DNA from: Chara braunii
Lineage: Eukaryota; Streptophyta; Charophyceae; Charales; Characeae
Assembly (NCBI GenBank): GCA_003427395.1
Contig: BFEA01000719.1
Span: 198,264-225,493, forward strand
Direction of reading: 5' to 3'
Length of the DNA stretch: 27,230 nucleotides
In this document: piece after piece, positions 1 through 8,522 of the stretch
How the letters are laid out: each line of letters begins with the position of its first letter
Numbering within the stretch: the first letter of the stretch is position 1
Notes under the pieces: model-generated
Database searches by the model: none
What the model was told of the DNA's origin: nothing
The model's input: only the letters and a program-made list of their open reading frames with translations
Made by a program: the position numbers and the translations under genes

Positions 1-340
1 ACGGTAAAACTGCAGCCTGGTAGAAGGATTTAAGGATTAGGGGAGGGTGTATGACAGCGGAGACTCCTAACAAGCAATGCTGGTCAGTCCCTCATCTGTT
101 GGGGGGAAGGACATCCACGGTTGTCTAAGGGGAGGATGGACAGGGCTAGTAATTACGATTGTATGTCTCGCTTCGCAAAAAGGAGGTCAGTCAATCCCCT
201 CCTCGAGAAGGTAATCAATGCTGCCTCCAGGGGTGTCCCTATTTCAGATAGTTCAATTATCAATCAGGGGGGCTGCTGTCACAGGGCTGGGGTAAATAGA
301 TAATGGGTGCTCCTAAAATGGGAAGGGTGATACTAGCAGC
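1..340. other. no recognisable gene
   Basis: No open frame here resembles a known protein. The longest (121-303) is 60 codons and looks like chance. The stretch runs into the poly(A)-tailed retroposon that follows, so it may be the 5' part of that element or older decayed repeat sequence. I cannot tell which. Confidence 0.4.
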
Positions 341-556
341 TCCGCGGGATGATGGAGCCCCGGGTTGACCGAAAATAACCACAGCCCCAGGAACAACAAA
401 TCTCAATCTCATTCCTACATGATGTATCAATGGGACGCTGTACCTGGTTTCCAGCAGGTGCCGCTCCCCACCAATAGATGGAGCAGCCAGACAGGTAAGC
501 CCTCAATCCTGACGGTTCTCTTACCACCGCCAGGATAGAGGGATATCGTGAGGGCC

Positions 557-586
<30 letters not shown>
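341..586 (+). mobile_element. poly(A)-tailed retroposon, copy 1 (3' part)
   Basis: The sequence ends in a run of about 27 A (559-585), the mark of a retroposed transcript. A block at about 425-490 matches the reverse complement of 9256-9310 closely: both contain the core GGAGCGGCACCTGCTGGAAA next to CTCCATCTATT. The second copy lies in the opposite orientation next to a poly-T tract, so both copies keep the core upstream of an A tail. This supports a dispersed SINE-like family. The 5' end is not defined, and no A or B box was recognised near it. Confidence 0.5.
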
Positions 587-587
<1 letters not shown>

Positions 588-714
588 CTTAGTGGAGTGA
601 TGTCCGACTGTCCGGTTTAGTACAGCGGAGAGTAGTGGAGAGAGGCCCATACTCACGCTAGCACGGAAAATCGGAAATGTTGCGATTCGGCGTTATTCCT
701 CCCTCGGTCTTTGC

Positions 715-795
715 ATTTTTGTTTTTTTGTTTTAAATTTGTTTTTTTTTTTGTTTTTTTGTTTTTGTTTTTGTTGTTTTTTTCGTTTTTGTTTAG
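715..795. repeat. T-rich low-complexity tract
   Basis: Runs of T broken by single G, C or A. The phenylalanine-rich open frame starting at 677 is produced by this tract and is not a gene. It may be a decayed poly-T (reverse-strand A tail) of an old retroposon. Confidence 0.7.
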
Positions 796-877
796 GAAGA
801 GGTGGTTTTGCAGAAGGGAGTTTGGACTTGTAGTACATAGTTTGCAAGTGAGAGGCATACGGCCTAAACGGGAAAAT

Positions 878-897
878 GTTCGAGAGCGCTCTCGAAC
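878..897. repeat. perfect 20-bp palindrome
   Basis: GTTCGAGAGCGCTCTCGAAC reads the same on both strands. Its half-site CTCTCGAA is the motif repeated inside the neighbouring foldback elements, so this is probably the centre or a junction of such an element. It could instead be a dimeric protein-binding site. Confidence 0.6.
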
Positions 898-925
898 TCG
901 GGAAATGGCGAAAAACGGTTGGAGA

Positions 926-1019
926 GGCCTCATCGCCGCACTGCGCTCTCGAAGGGGGCGTTCTCCACTGTGTCGGAAAGAACTGCGTTTTTCGAGAGTG
1001 CAGTGTGGCGGTGCAAGGG
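926..1019. mobile_element. short foldback/MITE element
   Basis: The left arm begins GGCCTCATCGCCGCACTG and runs to CTCTCGAA. The right arm reads TTCGAGAGTGCAGTG then TGGCGGTG...GGGCC, the reverse complement with one small insertion. The element is under 100 bp and has no coding capacity. It abuts the next foldback element, whose left end shares the GGGCC. No clean target duplication was found. Confidence 0.5.
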
Positions 1020-1138
1020 CCTTGCTCCACTACTCACCAAATGTGCAAAATGAGAATGAATCTTCTGCTAGACCATGGAAAGATACACCGCCAGATTTTT
1101 TGTCTTTTGTGCATGTGGTGAGTAGTGGACCGAGGCCT
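1017..1138. mobile_element. short foldback/MITE element, CTCCACTAC type
   Basis: Terminal inverted repeats of about 33 bp. The left arm starts GGGCCTTGCTCCACTACTC and continues ACCAAATGTGCAAAA. The right arm is TTTTGTGCATGTGGT then GAGTAGTGGACCGAGGCC. The internal part (ATGGAAAGATACACCGCC) recurs in the related elements at 5130, 7671 and 14236, so this is a true family and not a chance hairpin. The flanks do not show a clear 3-bp duplication here. Confidence 0.6.
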
Positions 1139-1913
1139 CGGTTCGAGAGTCTCTTGAACCAAACACGACAAAACGCTGGCCGCAGACGGTTGGCACACTC
1201 TCGAAATTTGGGCCAAAATCGGAGGTGCCTTCGACCACTCTCGGAAGTGGCAACTTTGCAGGCGGGGCAACGACNACAGTTCGCGAGCACTCCTGAAACC
1301 CGCGTTCTGGCCACTCTCCAAAATTTTTCTGACATAGATTTTCGAGAGTTGGTATGGCGATGCCTTTCCTCTCCAAATCGGTGTTTTCGGGATAGGTGTG
1401 GCGAGGCCCATACTCACAGTAGTAGCAATGCCATGTGAAATCAGAAATTTTGCAGTTTGCAAACTGAGGGCATACTCAGTGCCTACTCACACTGGACCCA
1501 AATATCACAAAAAACAATTGTGACATTTGCTACGGCTTTTGTGATAATTGCTTTGGCTGCTGGTCACACCTAACCGCCCGTCCCGTACCATATGGGACAC
1601 GGTCGCAACTTTCTGCGTGTCAGAATTTGCGTTATTGTGCAAGTCACACACGACGAGGGATTTTTTTTATTTTTATTTTTGACTTCTTTTTCCCATAATA
1701 AACTCTTGGGAAAGCAAAAATGCATTTGTGCTCTCCTCTTGAGGTGGACGCAAATTGCGTACCCCCGCGGCCAGGCAGGCTGGAGGATTTGCGAACCCAT
1801 TTGCATCATTTGCCTACCCTTCTCTGGCTGTGTGACCCCGTACTATCCCGGAATAGGCATTTTTTGTTAATCTTGCTACCAGTGCCAGTAATATGCCTTC
1901 AGGGGTCTGGGGT
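1139..1913. other. gene-free repeat debris
   Basis: Contains decayed pieces of the same foldback sequences, for example GGCGAGGCCCATACTCAC at about 1388, which repeats from about 641. One N lies at 1275. A T-rich tract lies near 1663-1690. Open frames in the segment change frame across repeats and match nothing I recognise. Confidence 0.45.
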
Positions 1914-2534
1914 CTGGGGTCTGGTCCCACCTACGGTTGTTGAGTTTAGAAAACTCAACGGTGTGACGCCCTGTCGACATTAATAAATTCGAAACAACAA
2001 ATAAAACAACTGAAAAAAACACTAGAAACAGCTTTTCTCCTTATTTTTTATAACATAACTGGGAGAAATGAAACATGTCGGAGTGAACGTCTCCGTGAAA
2101 AAAGGATACTCCCCGTGGTGAGGGGACAGAGGTCACCATTTGTAAAATGGACAGGGACGACGTGGATGGCCAAATGCATTCATTGCCCAAAGAAGGAAAC
2201 GAGTTTGATGCCAGACAGCCAAACACAGCTGTCAGAGTTCCTCCGTTTCAGGATGCAATGAGGACTAAAAAAACAAAAAAAAGGAAAGGCACTGAAGTTG
2301 AGAAATGTACCCTACCCTCGGTAGGGTAGTTTTCTCAACGGAAAATGGCTTCCCGCCCAAACCAAAAGGGCCAACGCATACTACAAAACGGATTTCACGT
2401 CAAAGAAAAATTCTACAAAATGACTAAATCTAATAGGTTATTCTACTGTATCTTGGTACCGTTAGATTCGCAATACATCAACGGCAGAGCTCCGTCCCAC
2501 CATGCCACACGTGATAGGTGGGACTAGACCCCAG
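1914..2534. mobile_element. non-autonomous element with about 21-bp terminal inverted repeats
   Basis: The left end CTGGGGTCTGGTCCCACCTA is matched by the right end TAGGTGGGACTAGACCCCAG as its reverse complement with one mismatch. Inside the left end is a small hairpin (TTGAGTTTAGAAAACTCAA) and near 2311-2328 another (CTACCCTCGGTAGGGTAG). There is no coding capacity. The end sequence CTAGTGGGACCTGGCCCCAGG at 5354-5375 is related, which links this element to the foldback family at 3496. Target duplication not resolved. Confidence 0.55.
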
Positions 2535-2540
2535 GCTAGC

Positions 2541-2645
2541 ACGTAAAATCGGATTTTTTTTTTATTATTATTTATTTATTATCGGTAAATTTGCATTGGG
2601 CCATAATGATTGGCTTTTTTTCTTTTTTTTTATTATTATTATTAT

Positions 2646-2680
<35 letters not shown>

Positions 2681-3357
2681 TTGGCTATTTTGTGATTATA
2701 GGGCACCACCTGGCCAGACAGCTCTCACCCATCTAGGACAAACAGAACTTCGTCAGTCAAGACAGCGACCAGTCGTGCAAATGCAACTTTTGCAATCTAC
2801 GGGCATACTCACACTACGACTTTTTTTTACGTATTTTTGGACGGAATTAATGCCAGATACATCCAGGTACAGCCGTGAATGCGGTCAGATACATTTGAGG
2901 TACTGCTGGTGTGGGTACGCCCTACGAATGCTGGAAGAAACCACAGGAAAAACAAATTCGTATTTGGAGGGCACCTCAAGACCTCAAGAGGTGGCCCCAA
3001 AGTACCCATGTACCCACAGCTCCTCAAAACAAATTCTTCCGGGTTTAACGCAGACGACCGTCGTCATCTCCGGAGATGTACGACTCGCCGTGCTGACATT
3101 GAGGTTGGTGGTGAACGAAGCAAATACTAGGGAAGGAGTGGTGGAGGAAAAAAAGCCCCCTGATGACTATCGTGTGGCGACGATCGAAACCGGTCGGGGT
3201 TGCCATGCCCACCGGAGGTGAACCTTGTTGTTGATAATGGATTTGTTACACATTTTGTTGTCACATTTTTTTGTTACACATCTTGCTGCGACATTTTCGA
3301 GGTTTTGGTCTGAGTACTACTCTATCCTTACCTCCTCTAATTCTATACCTATACCTT
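2541..3357. other. gene-free stretch with T-rich tracts
   Basis: T-rich tracts at about 2555-2580 and 2617-2690, the second with (ATT)n. The 203-codon open frame from 2610 starts inside that tract, encodes a phenylalanine/tyrosine run first, and has no recognisable domain. Near 3240-3290 a TTGTTACACAT / TTGT(C)ACATTTT motif is repeated. I see no gene. Confidence 0.5.
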
Positions 3358-3421
3358 GAAATATCATCATAAAAAAAAAGAAAAAAAAGAAAGAAAGAAT
3401 GAAAGAAAGAAATATCATCAT
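3358..3421. mobile_element. tail-only retroposon insertion with 13-bp target duplication
   Basis: GAAATATCATCAT occurs at 3358-3370 and again, identically, at 3409-3421. The 38 bp between them are almost entirely A and G. A purine-rich tract flanked by an exact 13-bp duplication is what target-primed insertion would leave if only the A-rich tail were copied. A simple tandem duplication with later tract growth is the alternative. Confidence 0.6.
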
Positions 3422-3495
3422 CCATGAACTGACCGGCCCCAGGCAATTCAGATTCAGAATGTATTTGTTCTGCTCATCTGGTCATATTCGAACTT

Positions 3496-3725
3496 GGGAC
3501 CAAGTCCCGCTAGCGGCGTTGAGTTTCCCCTACGCCTGAATCTGGACGTGATTGAGGAAATGTGCAGAAATGGCGTTGAGTATCCTCATCCGCACATCTC
3601 CACCAACAACGTCCAGATACAACGTCCAGATTCAGGCGTTGCGGAAACTCAATGCTGCTATCTCCACAAACAACGTCCAGATTCAGGCGTTGAGGAAACT
3701 CAACGCTGCTAGTGGGACTTGGCCC
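3496..3725. mobile_element. foldback element with about 53-bp inverted arms, copy 1
   Basis: The left arm (from GGGACCAAGTCCCGCTAGC through GCGTTGAGTTTCC and GCCTGAATCTGGACGT) is the reverse complement of the right arm ending at about 3725, with a few mismatches. The right arm is partly duplicated in tandem: AACGTCCAGATTCAGGCGTTG occurs at about 3627 and 3673, spaced about 46 bp. No coding capacity. A second copy lies at 5235. Confidence 0.65.
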
Positions 3726-4000
3726 TGGGTCTGCATATCAACAGTGCACGGGTGTACCAACTGAGCAACGGGCCCGTTGGTACGTTCATGAGATCTGGGT
3801 ATGGGCGCAGCCCGAGATGGGGGTCTCTCTCCTGTGATGATTGCAACTACATGCTGGGGCCGTTTCCCAGCATTGTAATAAAGACTTCTTTTTTTTTTCT
3901 TTTTTTTTTTCTTTTTTTTCTTTCTTTTCTTGAAAAGGTATGTTCTTCTCTCAATTTTTTTTTATTTTTTTTTTAAACAGTCACTTCCACCTATATTATC
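3726..4000. other. gene-free stretch ending in T-rich tracts
   Basis: An AATAAAG motif at about 3877 precedes a CT/T-rich tract (3888-3930), followed by a second T tract (3955-3975). It may be a decayed 3' end. No protein or RNA gene recognised. Confidence 0.4.
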
Positions 4001-4005
4001 AAGTC

Positions 4006-4527
4006 GCAAACTTTGGGAACCAGGGCACTCGGTTCCCTGCTACGCAATGTTTACGCCGCAGGAGTCAACCAGTGGGAGGTGGGTGGTAGAGTGGCACTAT
4101 TCCTCAGGAACGCCAGTTCCAGCCAGCCGAGTTATAGGTTGGGGAGAGCCGTAAGTAGGCTCTGGGGCGTCAGATAGCTAGGTCTTAGGAGCTACTGAGC
4201 TAATCTGCTGTCAGCTTGAGGAATCTTGAATCTTGTGAATAGTAATAGAGTAATACACAGGAAGATCAGGTCAGTTCTGGGAGTGACTAATGAGGATAAG
4301 GTTAGAGCGTAGTTTCAGTCTGCGGTTCGTGCTAAGGTTTAACTGTGGGATCAACCACCGAGAACTGGATAGTATAGTTTGTGGCTACGTTTCTCACTTC
4401 GGAAATGTTATATGTGAAGCTAACCCGGCTGATGCTGCCGGAATAACTCGCCGGCCTCGTGTTTCAAAGTTTGGAATATAAAGATTCTTATTTGGAAAAA
4501 AAAAAAAAAAAAAAGTAGCAAACTTTG
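4006..4527 (+). mobile_element. poly(A)-tailed retroposon with target duplication
   Basis: GCAAACTTTG at 4006-4015 is repeated at 4518-4527. Extended leftward, AAGTnGCAAACTTTG matches at 14 of 15 positions. The roughly 497-bp insert between them starts with a small hairpin (GGAACC...GGTTCC) and ends in about 19 A. A TGGTAGAGTGG string near 4087 resembles a pol III A box, but the B box is weak (AGTTCCAGCC), so a SINE is only one possibility. A retroposed transcript or LINE 3' end is another. No significant open frame. Confidence 0.6.
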
Positions 4528-4663
4528 CGGCCGGGGAATTCTCTCAAGTTCACCTCACACTACCTACCTACCACTACAGTAACTCCTAATTGTAGGCATA
4601 CAGGGAACGCCGTAGCAGACAGAACCGTGTTCATGAGAGAACATGTGGGGGCTGCTCCCTACA

Positions 4664-4800
4664 TGCAGGTGGGCGATACCCGCTAGGGGACAGACGGTAG
4701 CATCAGGGACCATCACAACAGGACCGATCCCTGTGCCTCCCCTCAGGTGGTATTCCCCCTCTGCTCAATGCCGGTCGGGGGATCCAGTGGTCTATCTCTT
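4664..4800 (-). mobile_element. SINE fragment (body only), minus strand
   Basis: The reverse complement matches the body of the SINE at 8523-8795. Shared strings include GGCATTGAGCAGAG, GAGGGGAGGCA, CTGATGCTACCG and GTATCGCCCACCTGC in the same order and at similar spacing. The tRNA-like head is missing, so it is 5'-truncated. No target duplication identified. Confidence 0.55.
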
Positions 4801-4890
4801 GACAGGATGGACGTTTATTGTGAAAATATTTCGATAAAGACTTTTTTAATCCGGGGAAAAAAAGCGGACAGGATTTCGGGAAAAAATAAT

Positions 4891-5034
4891 GGGTCTCGCT
4901 CCACTACACAACACTGCACATGCATTTGGACGCTCTCTTGACCGGATACTTTGACAACGTTGGAGTGGCCCGAGAGCAAGTGGTCCGTAAAGCATCCAAA
5001 TGCATGTACAGTGTTGTGTAGTGGAGCGAGGCCC
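4891..5034. mobile_element. 144-bp MITE with about 40-bp terminal inverted repeats
   Basis: The left arm GGGTCTCGCTCCACTACAC continues AACACTGCACATGCATTTGGA. The right arm is its near-exact reverse complement ending GTGGAGCGAGGCCC. The flanks are AAT (left) and TAT (right), a 3-bp duplication with one mismatch. The CTCGCTCCACTAC end places it with the elements at 1017, 5130, 7671 and 14236. Confidence 0.7.
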
Positions 5035-5129
5035 TATGTTTTTCATTCGTTGTGTGTGTTTAGGTGCTGTGAACAACGACCGTGGGATGAACCTTGCCTT
5101 CGATCATACCGAAAGGTCGTCTTCCATTT

Positions 5130-5231
5130 GGGCCTCGCCGCAGCACTCACCAAATGTGGAAAACGCGGATGGAAATGCACACCGCCGTACTTTTTGTCTT
5201 TTGTGCGTTTGCTGAGTGTGTGGCGAGGACT
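5130..5231. mobile_element. short foldback/MITE element, CTCCACTAC-related
   Basis: The left end GGGCCTCGCCGCAGCACTC pairs with the right end GCTGAGTGTGTGGCGAGG. The interior (ACCAAATGTGGAAAA, GGAAATGCACACCGCC, TTTTTGTCTTTTGTGCG) matches the element at 1017 in the same order. About 100 bp, non-coding, no clean target duplication. Confidence 0.55.
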
Positions 5232-5234
5232 TTC

Positions 5235-5378
5235 GTGAGGGAACGCCTGAATCTGGTCGTGTCTGTGGACATGTGCAGAAATCGCCTTGAGTTTTTCTCA
5301 ACCGCCCATCTCCACGAACGACGTCCAGATTCAGGCGTTGAGGAAACTCAACGCTGCTAGTGGGACCTGGCCCCAGGC
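5235..5378. mobile_element. foldback element, copy 2, left-truncated
   Basis: Matches the element at 3496-3725. It contains CGCCTGAATCTGG, GTGCAGAAAT, CCATCTCCACGAACGACG, then the full right arm through CGCTGCTAGTGGGACCTGGCCC. About 40 bp of the left arm is absent, and the right arm is present once, not duplicated. It therefore shows the simpler arrangement from which copy 1 may have grown. Confidence 0.55.
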
Positions 5379-5690
5379 TTGTAGAAAACAGTAAAGACAA
5401 GCTGATCAGGAAGACCACGTGCAAAACAGAACAAATAATGGATGAGCAAGAAGATCACGTGCAAAACCAACCCACGTGGCTAAGGGCGTACTCCGACCAG
5501 GACCTTTTTTTTTTTTTTTTTTTTTTTTTTTGACCTGGACATTTTTTTTTTTGACCTGGACATTTTGGGCTCAGGTCTGGTGCTACTTGTGGTAATTGCG
5601 GCCACATAGACCTGGATGAATCGGACCACGATCACATCCAAAGCTTAGTCCAAAACGTCCTAGTGGGGGTCGCACGGGACAAGAAACGAA
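5379..5690. other. gene-free stretch with T tracts
   Basis: A poly-T tract at about 5503-5532 and the repeated string TTGACCTGGACATTTT (about 5530 and 5551) with T runs between. No gene recognised. Confidence 0.45.
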
Positions 5691-5802
5691 AAACGAAACG
5701 AGTGCATCTTCCTGCAGAAAATAGCCAGGTTCATCGGTTTGCTATAAATAGTAACGAGTGTATTGGCACCTTTGGTGGGCAGATGCACTCGGTTCGTTTT
5801 TT
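5691..5802. repeat. inverted repeat of about 20 bp around an 70-bp loop
   Basis: AAAACGAAACGAGTGCATCT near 5692 and AGATGCACTCGGTTCGTTTT near 5781 are reverse complements with one mismatch. CGTTTCG/CGAAACG strings recur near 6480, 6592 and 10881, which suggests ends of another foldback family. Non-coding. Confidence 0.5.
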
Positions 5803-6086
5803 TTTGTTTTTTTTTTCAAAAGCTATGTTCTTCTTTTTTTTTTTTCTATATTCTTGTTTCTTTTACCTTCCACTACCTACTCCTAAGACTATCTAGAGGG
5901 GACCCCTGCAAGCATAGTTTCCTCTCTCTGTGAAGGGGAGATTTCATGTTGCCCCTTGCCCCTAATGGTTAGGGTATAGGGTTGGGGCCGCCANTGGGGG
6001 TCTGGCTAACACAAAGACCGAGACCTGCCAGTAGCTGTGCCTCCCTTTCTCATCGTCTCCCACCCTTCATAGAGTAGCAGCAGAGG
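5803..6086. other. gene-free stretch
   Basis: T-rich tract at 5807-5845, one N at 5993, and mixed sequence with no recognisable coding or RNA gene. Confidence 0.4.
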
Positions 6087-6158
6087 CTATGACCAACACT
6101 CTCCCACACACCACACACAACCCACTCGCGCTCACACTCACACCCGTGTTGGTCATAG
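6087..6158. repeat. perfect 13-bp inverted repeat with CA-rich loop
   Basis: CTATGACCAACAC at 6087-6099 and GTGTTGGTCATAG at 6146-6158 are exact reverse complements. The 46-base loop is almost pure C/A on this strand (CACACACCACACACAA and similar). It could form a hairpin in single-stranded DNA or RNA. Function unknown. Confidence 0.6.
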
Positions 6159-6204
6159 ACACCGCTAATACCGATCAGGGGTATCCAGAGGACTATCACA
6201 GTCC

Positions 6205-6478
6205 GTATTCTTCTCTCATCTATCTCATTTTTCTTGCTAGTACTCATCTATCTCATCCTCTCACTAATGTATGTGTAGTACGGGGGAACACCAACCAACC
6301 CGGATCTCTCCCCAGCCCACGAGGTAGGTTGGCACCACAAGCAGTGGTGCGAGAGCAAGGCTGTACCAGTCCCTCATCACGGTGACGAGGGGTGGGCAGG
6401 CATTGCCGATGGGGGAAATTGGCGGTGCTAGCGCCGAGCAATGGCCAGTCACTGCACCTCCCCCTACCCCCCCCTACT
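6205..6478 (-). mobile_element. SINE 3' part, minus strand (copy related to 14319-14806)
   Basis: The segment matches 14351-14605 in order: CTCATCTATCTCAT-type repeats, AGTACTCATC, GGGGGAACACCAACCAACCC, GTTTGGCACCACAA-like, GAGAGCAAGGCTGTACCAG, TCCCTCATCACGGTGACGAG and CCTCCCCCTA. In the complete copy this part lies between the A-rich tail and the tRNA-like head, on the minus strand. The head is absent here, so the copy is 5'-truncated. Its left end is not defined. Confidence 0.6.
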
Positions 6479-6714
6479 CGTTTCGTTTTCGTTTCATGTG
6501 TCATGCGCGAGACCCTCAGTATGCTCTCAGTTGGCACACCCACGAACTGTTGACATACGTGACCGAGGGCCTCGCCGGACTGTGCAAAAAACGAAACGAA
6601 ACGAAACGACCTTGGGCCTCACTGCACTACTCTAGACTCTGGAAATATTTGGAGAGTTCGTCTAGCATTGTCAGAGAGGCGAGACTCTGGAAACACAGGC
6701 CTTCGCTGCACTTA

Positions 6715-7113
6715 GAGGCTCGCCACACAGGTTGTCGAAAACCAGGTTTTCAAAAATTTTGCATCGCAACACAGGCTTTCAAAGAATTGCGGCTCAAAAA
6801 ACTTTCGACAGGTGTCCGAATGGTCCTTTCGACAGCCGCCCTCCAGCAACCGTTTCCACCAGCCTGCAGGTGACGGAAATTCAACAGTGGCCCTCCGACC
6901 TTTCGAAAATTGCGTTCACATTTGCGTTGTCAGGTTCAGATTTGCGTTGTCAGGGACTGTTCCGTGAAACCCGTCCGCCTGGCCATGACCAAAAACCTTG
7001 CCCCTCGACAGGCTGTGGCGAAGAGGGGGAAAACTGTTGACCGCCCGACTGTCGAAAATTTTCTGACACATGTCGAAAAATTTCGACATTCGACAGCCTG
7101 TGTGGCGAGCCTC
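6715..7113. mobile_element. nested Harbinger-like MITE 1 (TTA duplication)
   Basis: Starts GAGGCTCGCCACACAGG and ends CCTGTGTGGCGAGCCTC, an inverted repeat of about 17 bp. It is flanked by TTA at 6712-6714 and 7114-7116. The interior is dense in TTTCGA/GTCGAAA strings and has no coding capacity. The 3-bp TTA duplication is typical of the PIF/Harbinger superfamily. The superfamily label is inferred from that alone. Confidence 0.7.
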
Positions 7114-7116
7114 TTA

Positions 7117-7525
7117 GGGGCTCGCCGCACTACTGTCGAAAAGGCGATTTTCGACAGTTCCTCTTCGCCACACAGGCTGTCGAAGTCGGAGACGAGAAGA
7201 AAATTTGCAAGTTGTCAGAGAATGCTTCTCGACACCTCCTGTCGAAAGTCGTTGAATCCCCAGCCTGCTACTCCGATGCTTTCGACACTCCTCGGCTGCG
7301 CTGTAGACTTCGCTTCGAAATTTGGTGAGTGGGGGTAAGGTCGGGATGGACTGATGCTTGTCCTACCCTGAGGCCCGTTCGTCTTTTTCCATCTTGTTTT
7401 CACAAGTGCGTGCACTCTACAGTGCTGTGTGGCGAAGGGGGGCCAAACTGTCGAATGGAGGCTGTCAAATTTCTTCTGACAGCCGTCGAATTTTTTGGCC
7501 TTTCGACTGTGGTGTGGCGAGGCCC
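7117..7525. mobile_element. nested Harbinger-like MITE 2 (TTA duplication)
   Basis: Starts GGGGCTCGCCGCACTACTG and ends GTGGTGTGGCGAGGCCC, flanked by TTA at 7114-7116 and 7526-7528. It directly follows MITE 1, sharing the TTA between them. The inner left end (GTCGAAAAGGCGATTTTCGAC) is a small palindrome. The right side carries several GTCGAA strings in both orientations. Confidence 0.65.
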
Positions 7526-7528
7526 TTA

Positions 7529-8047
7529 GGGGCTCGCCACACAGGCTTTCGAACGAAGGCATTTTTCGAAAGGTGTCAGACTTTTTTTAAAAGTCTGCTC
7601 GTCGAAAGGAACCCCCCCCCTCACCACACAGACTTTCGAAACACCCAGGCCTTTCGATATATGCACATTAGGGCCTGGCACATTGCTCATTGCGCGTGTA
7701 AAACGAGAGTCTGAATCTTTGCCGAGAACATGGAAAGATACTTCGCCATAATTTTTGTCGTTTTTGCATGTAGAGAGTAGTGGAGCCACGCCCTTGGAAT
7801 GGCCCTTTTTTTTTTTTTTTTGGCCGACCGATCAACCGTTTCGAGTGGGCCTTTTCAAAAGACCACGCGAGGTCTTTTGAGGAAAGGCTTGTGACAGGCG
7901 GGAGGATCTCATCTCTTCGTAAAGACTTTCGACGCCGGCCCATTTGACACCTTTCGAAACTTTTTCGAAAGAACTGGTTTCGAAAGGCTGTGTGGCGAAG
8001 ACACGGCCTCGATTTTGCGCGTTTCGAAAGCCTGTGTGGCGAGCCCC
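7529..8047. mobile_element. nested Harbinger-like MITE 3 (TTA duplication)
   Basis: Starts GGGGCTCGCCACACAGGC and ends CCTGTGTGGCGAGCCCC, an exact terminal inverted repeat of at least 16 bp. It is flanked by TTA at 7526-7528 and 8048-8050. It is about 110 bp longer than its two neighbours because it contains a further foldback element (7671-7793). A T run lies at 7805-7821. Confidence 0.7.
7671..7793. mobile_element. short foldback/MITE element inside MITE 3
   Basis: Left GGGCCTGGCACATTGCTCA and right GAGTAGTGGAGCCACGCCC are diverged inverted ends. The interior (ACATGGAAAGATACTTCGCC, TTTTTGTCGTTTTTGCATG) matches the family at 1017 and 5130. The flanks are TTA on the left and TTG on the right. 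This is the deepest layer in the nest: element within element within element. Confidence 0.5.
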
Positions 8048-8380
8048 TTACTCTATAAACTATTACACTAGATGAACTCTCCAAACCCTGCGCCTCGTCC
8101 CACTCGACAGAAGAGCGGCACCACTGCGCTAGGGGACAAAGTCTGGCTGCCGGGACAGGAGGTTCACTCTCGAAAAATGAGCCCGTCGGCGGGCAACTCC
8201 CGAGGACACTTGTAAATTCGTGTTTTGCAGGCGGGCTACTCTCGACGTTTCGAGAGTGGCGATATAGAGTGCCTGCTGACAGCTCTCGATCGGGTTTCGA
8301 GAGTTTCCGATCGAGAGCAAGTGCAGCAACGTCCCACTCTCAAAACTTTGAGAGTCTAGAGTAGTGCAGCGGGGCCCCTT

Positions 8381-8460
8381 GAGGGCCTCGCCACACCGAT
8401 GTCGAAAACTGCATTTTCGACATTTTCTTCCTTGCCACACAGCATGTCGAAGAACATAGC
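8381..8460. mobile_element. foldback fragment matching 10745-10860
   Basis: Begins directly after the CTT duplication of the element to its left: GAGGGCCTCGCCACACCGATG, then TCGAAAACTGCATTTTCGACA and GCCACACAGCATGTCGAAG. The reverse complement of 10745-10860 carries the same pieces in the same order. Here the middle part is shorter. Non-coding. Confidence 0.5.
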
Positions 8461-8522
8461 TTTTTTTAGGGAAAAAAAAATAAAAAAATCCGAGATGCGA
8501 AAAAAATTCAGGAGCATCCAGC

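Larger units (their letters stand above)
6614..8377. mobile_element. foldback element (GGGCCTCRCTGCACTACTC ends), split by three other elements
   Basis: The left terminus GGGCCTCACTGCACTACTC and right terminus GAGTCTAGAGTAGTGCAGC then GGGGCCC form the inverted repeat. The direct duplication CTT lies at 6611-6613 and 8378-8380. Left (6614-6711) and right (8051-8377) halves align in order with the uninterrupted copy at 10173-10573. The 1.34-kb interruption begins and ends at TTA and holds three further elements listed separately. No transposase is encoded, so mobility would need an enzyme from elsewhere. Confidence 0.75.

Noticed and set aside
677-1438. 253-codon open frame on the plus strand
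   Set aside because: Its first part is a phenylalanine run from a T-rich tract, and the remainder crosses several foldback elements without any recognisable domain.
2610-3221. 203-codon open frame
   Set aside because: Starts inside a poly-T/(ATT)n tract and has no domain or conserved motif.
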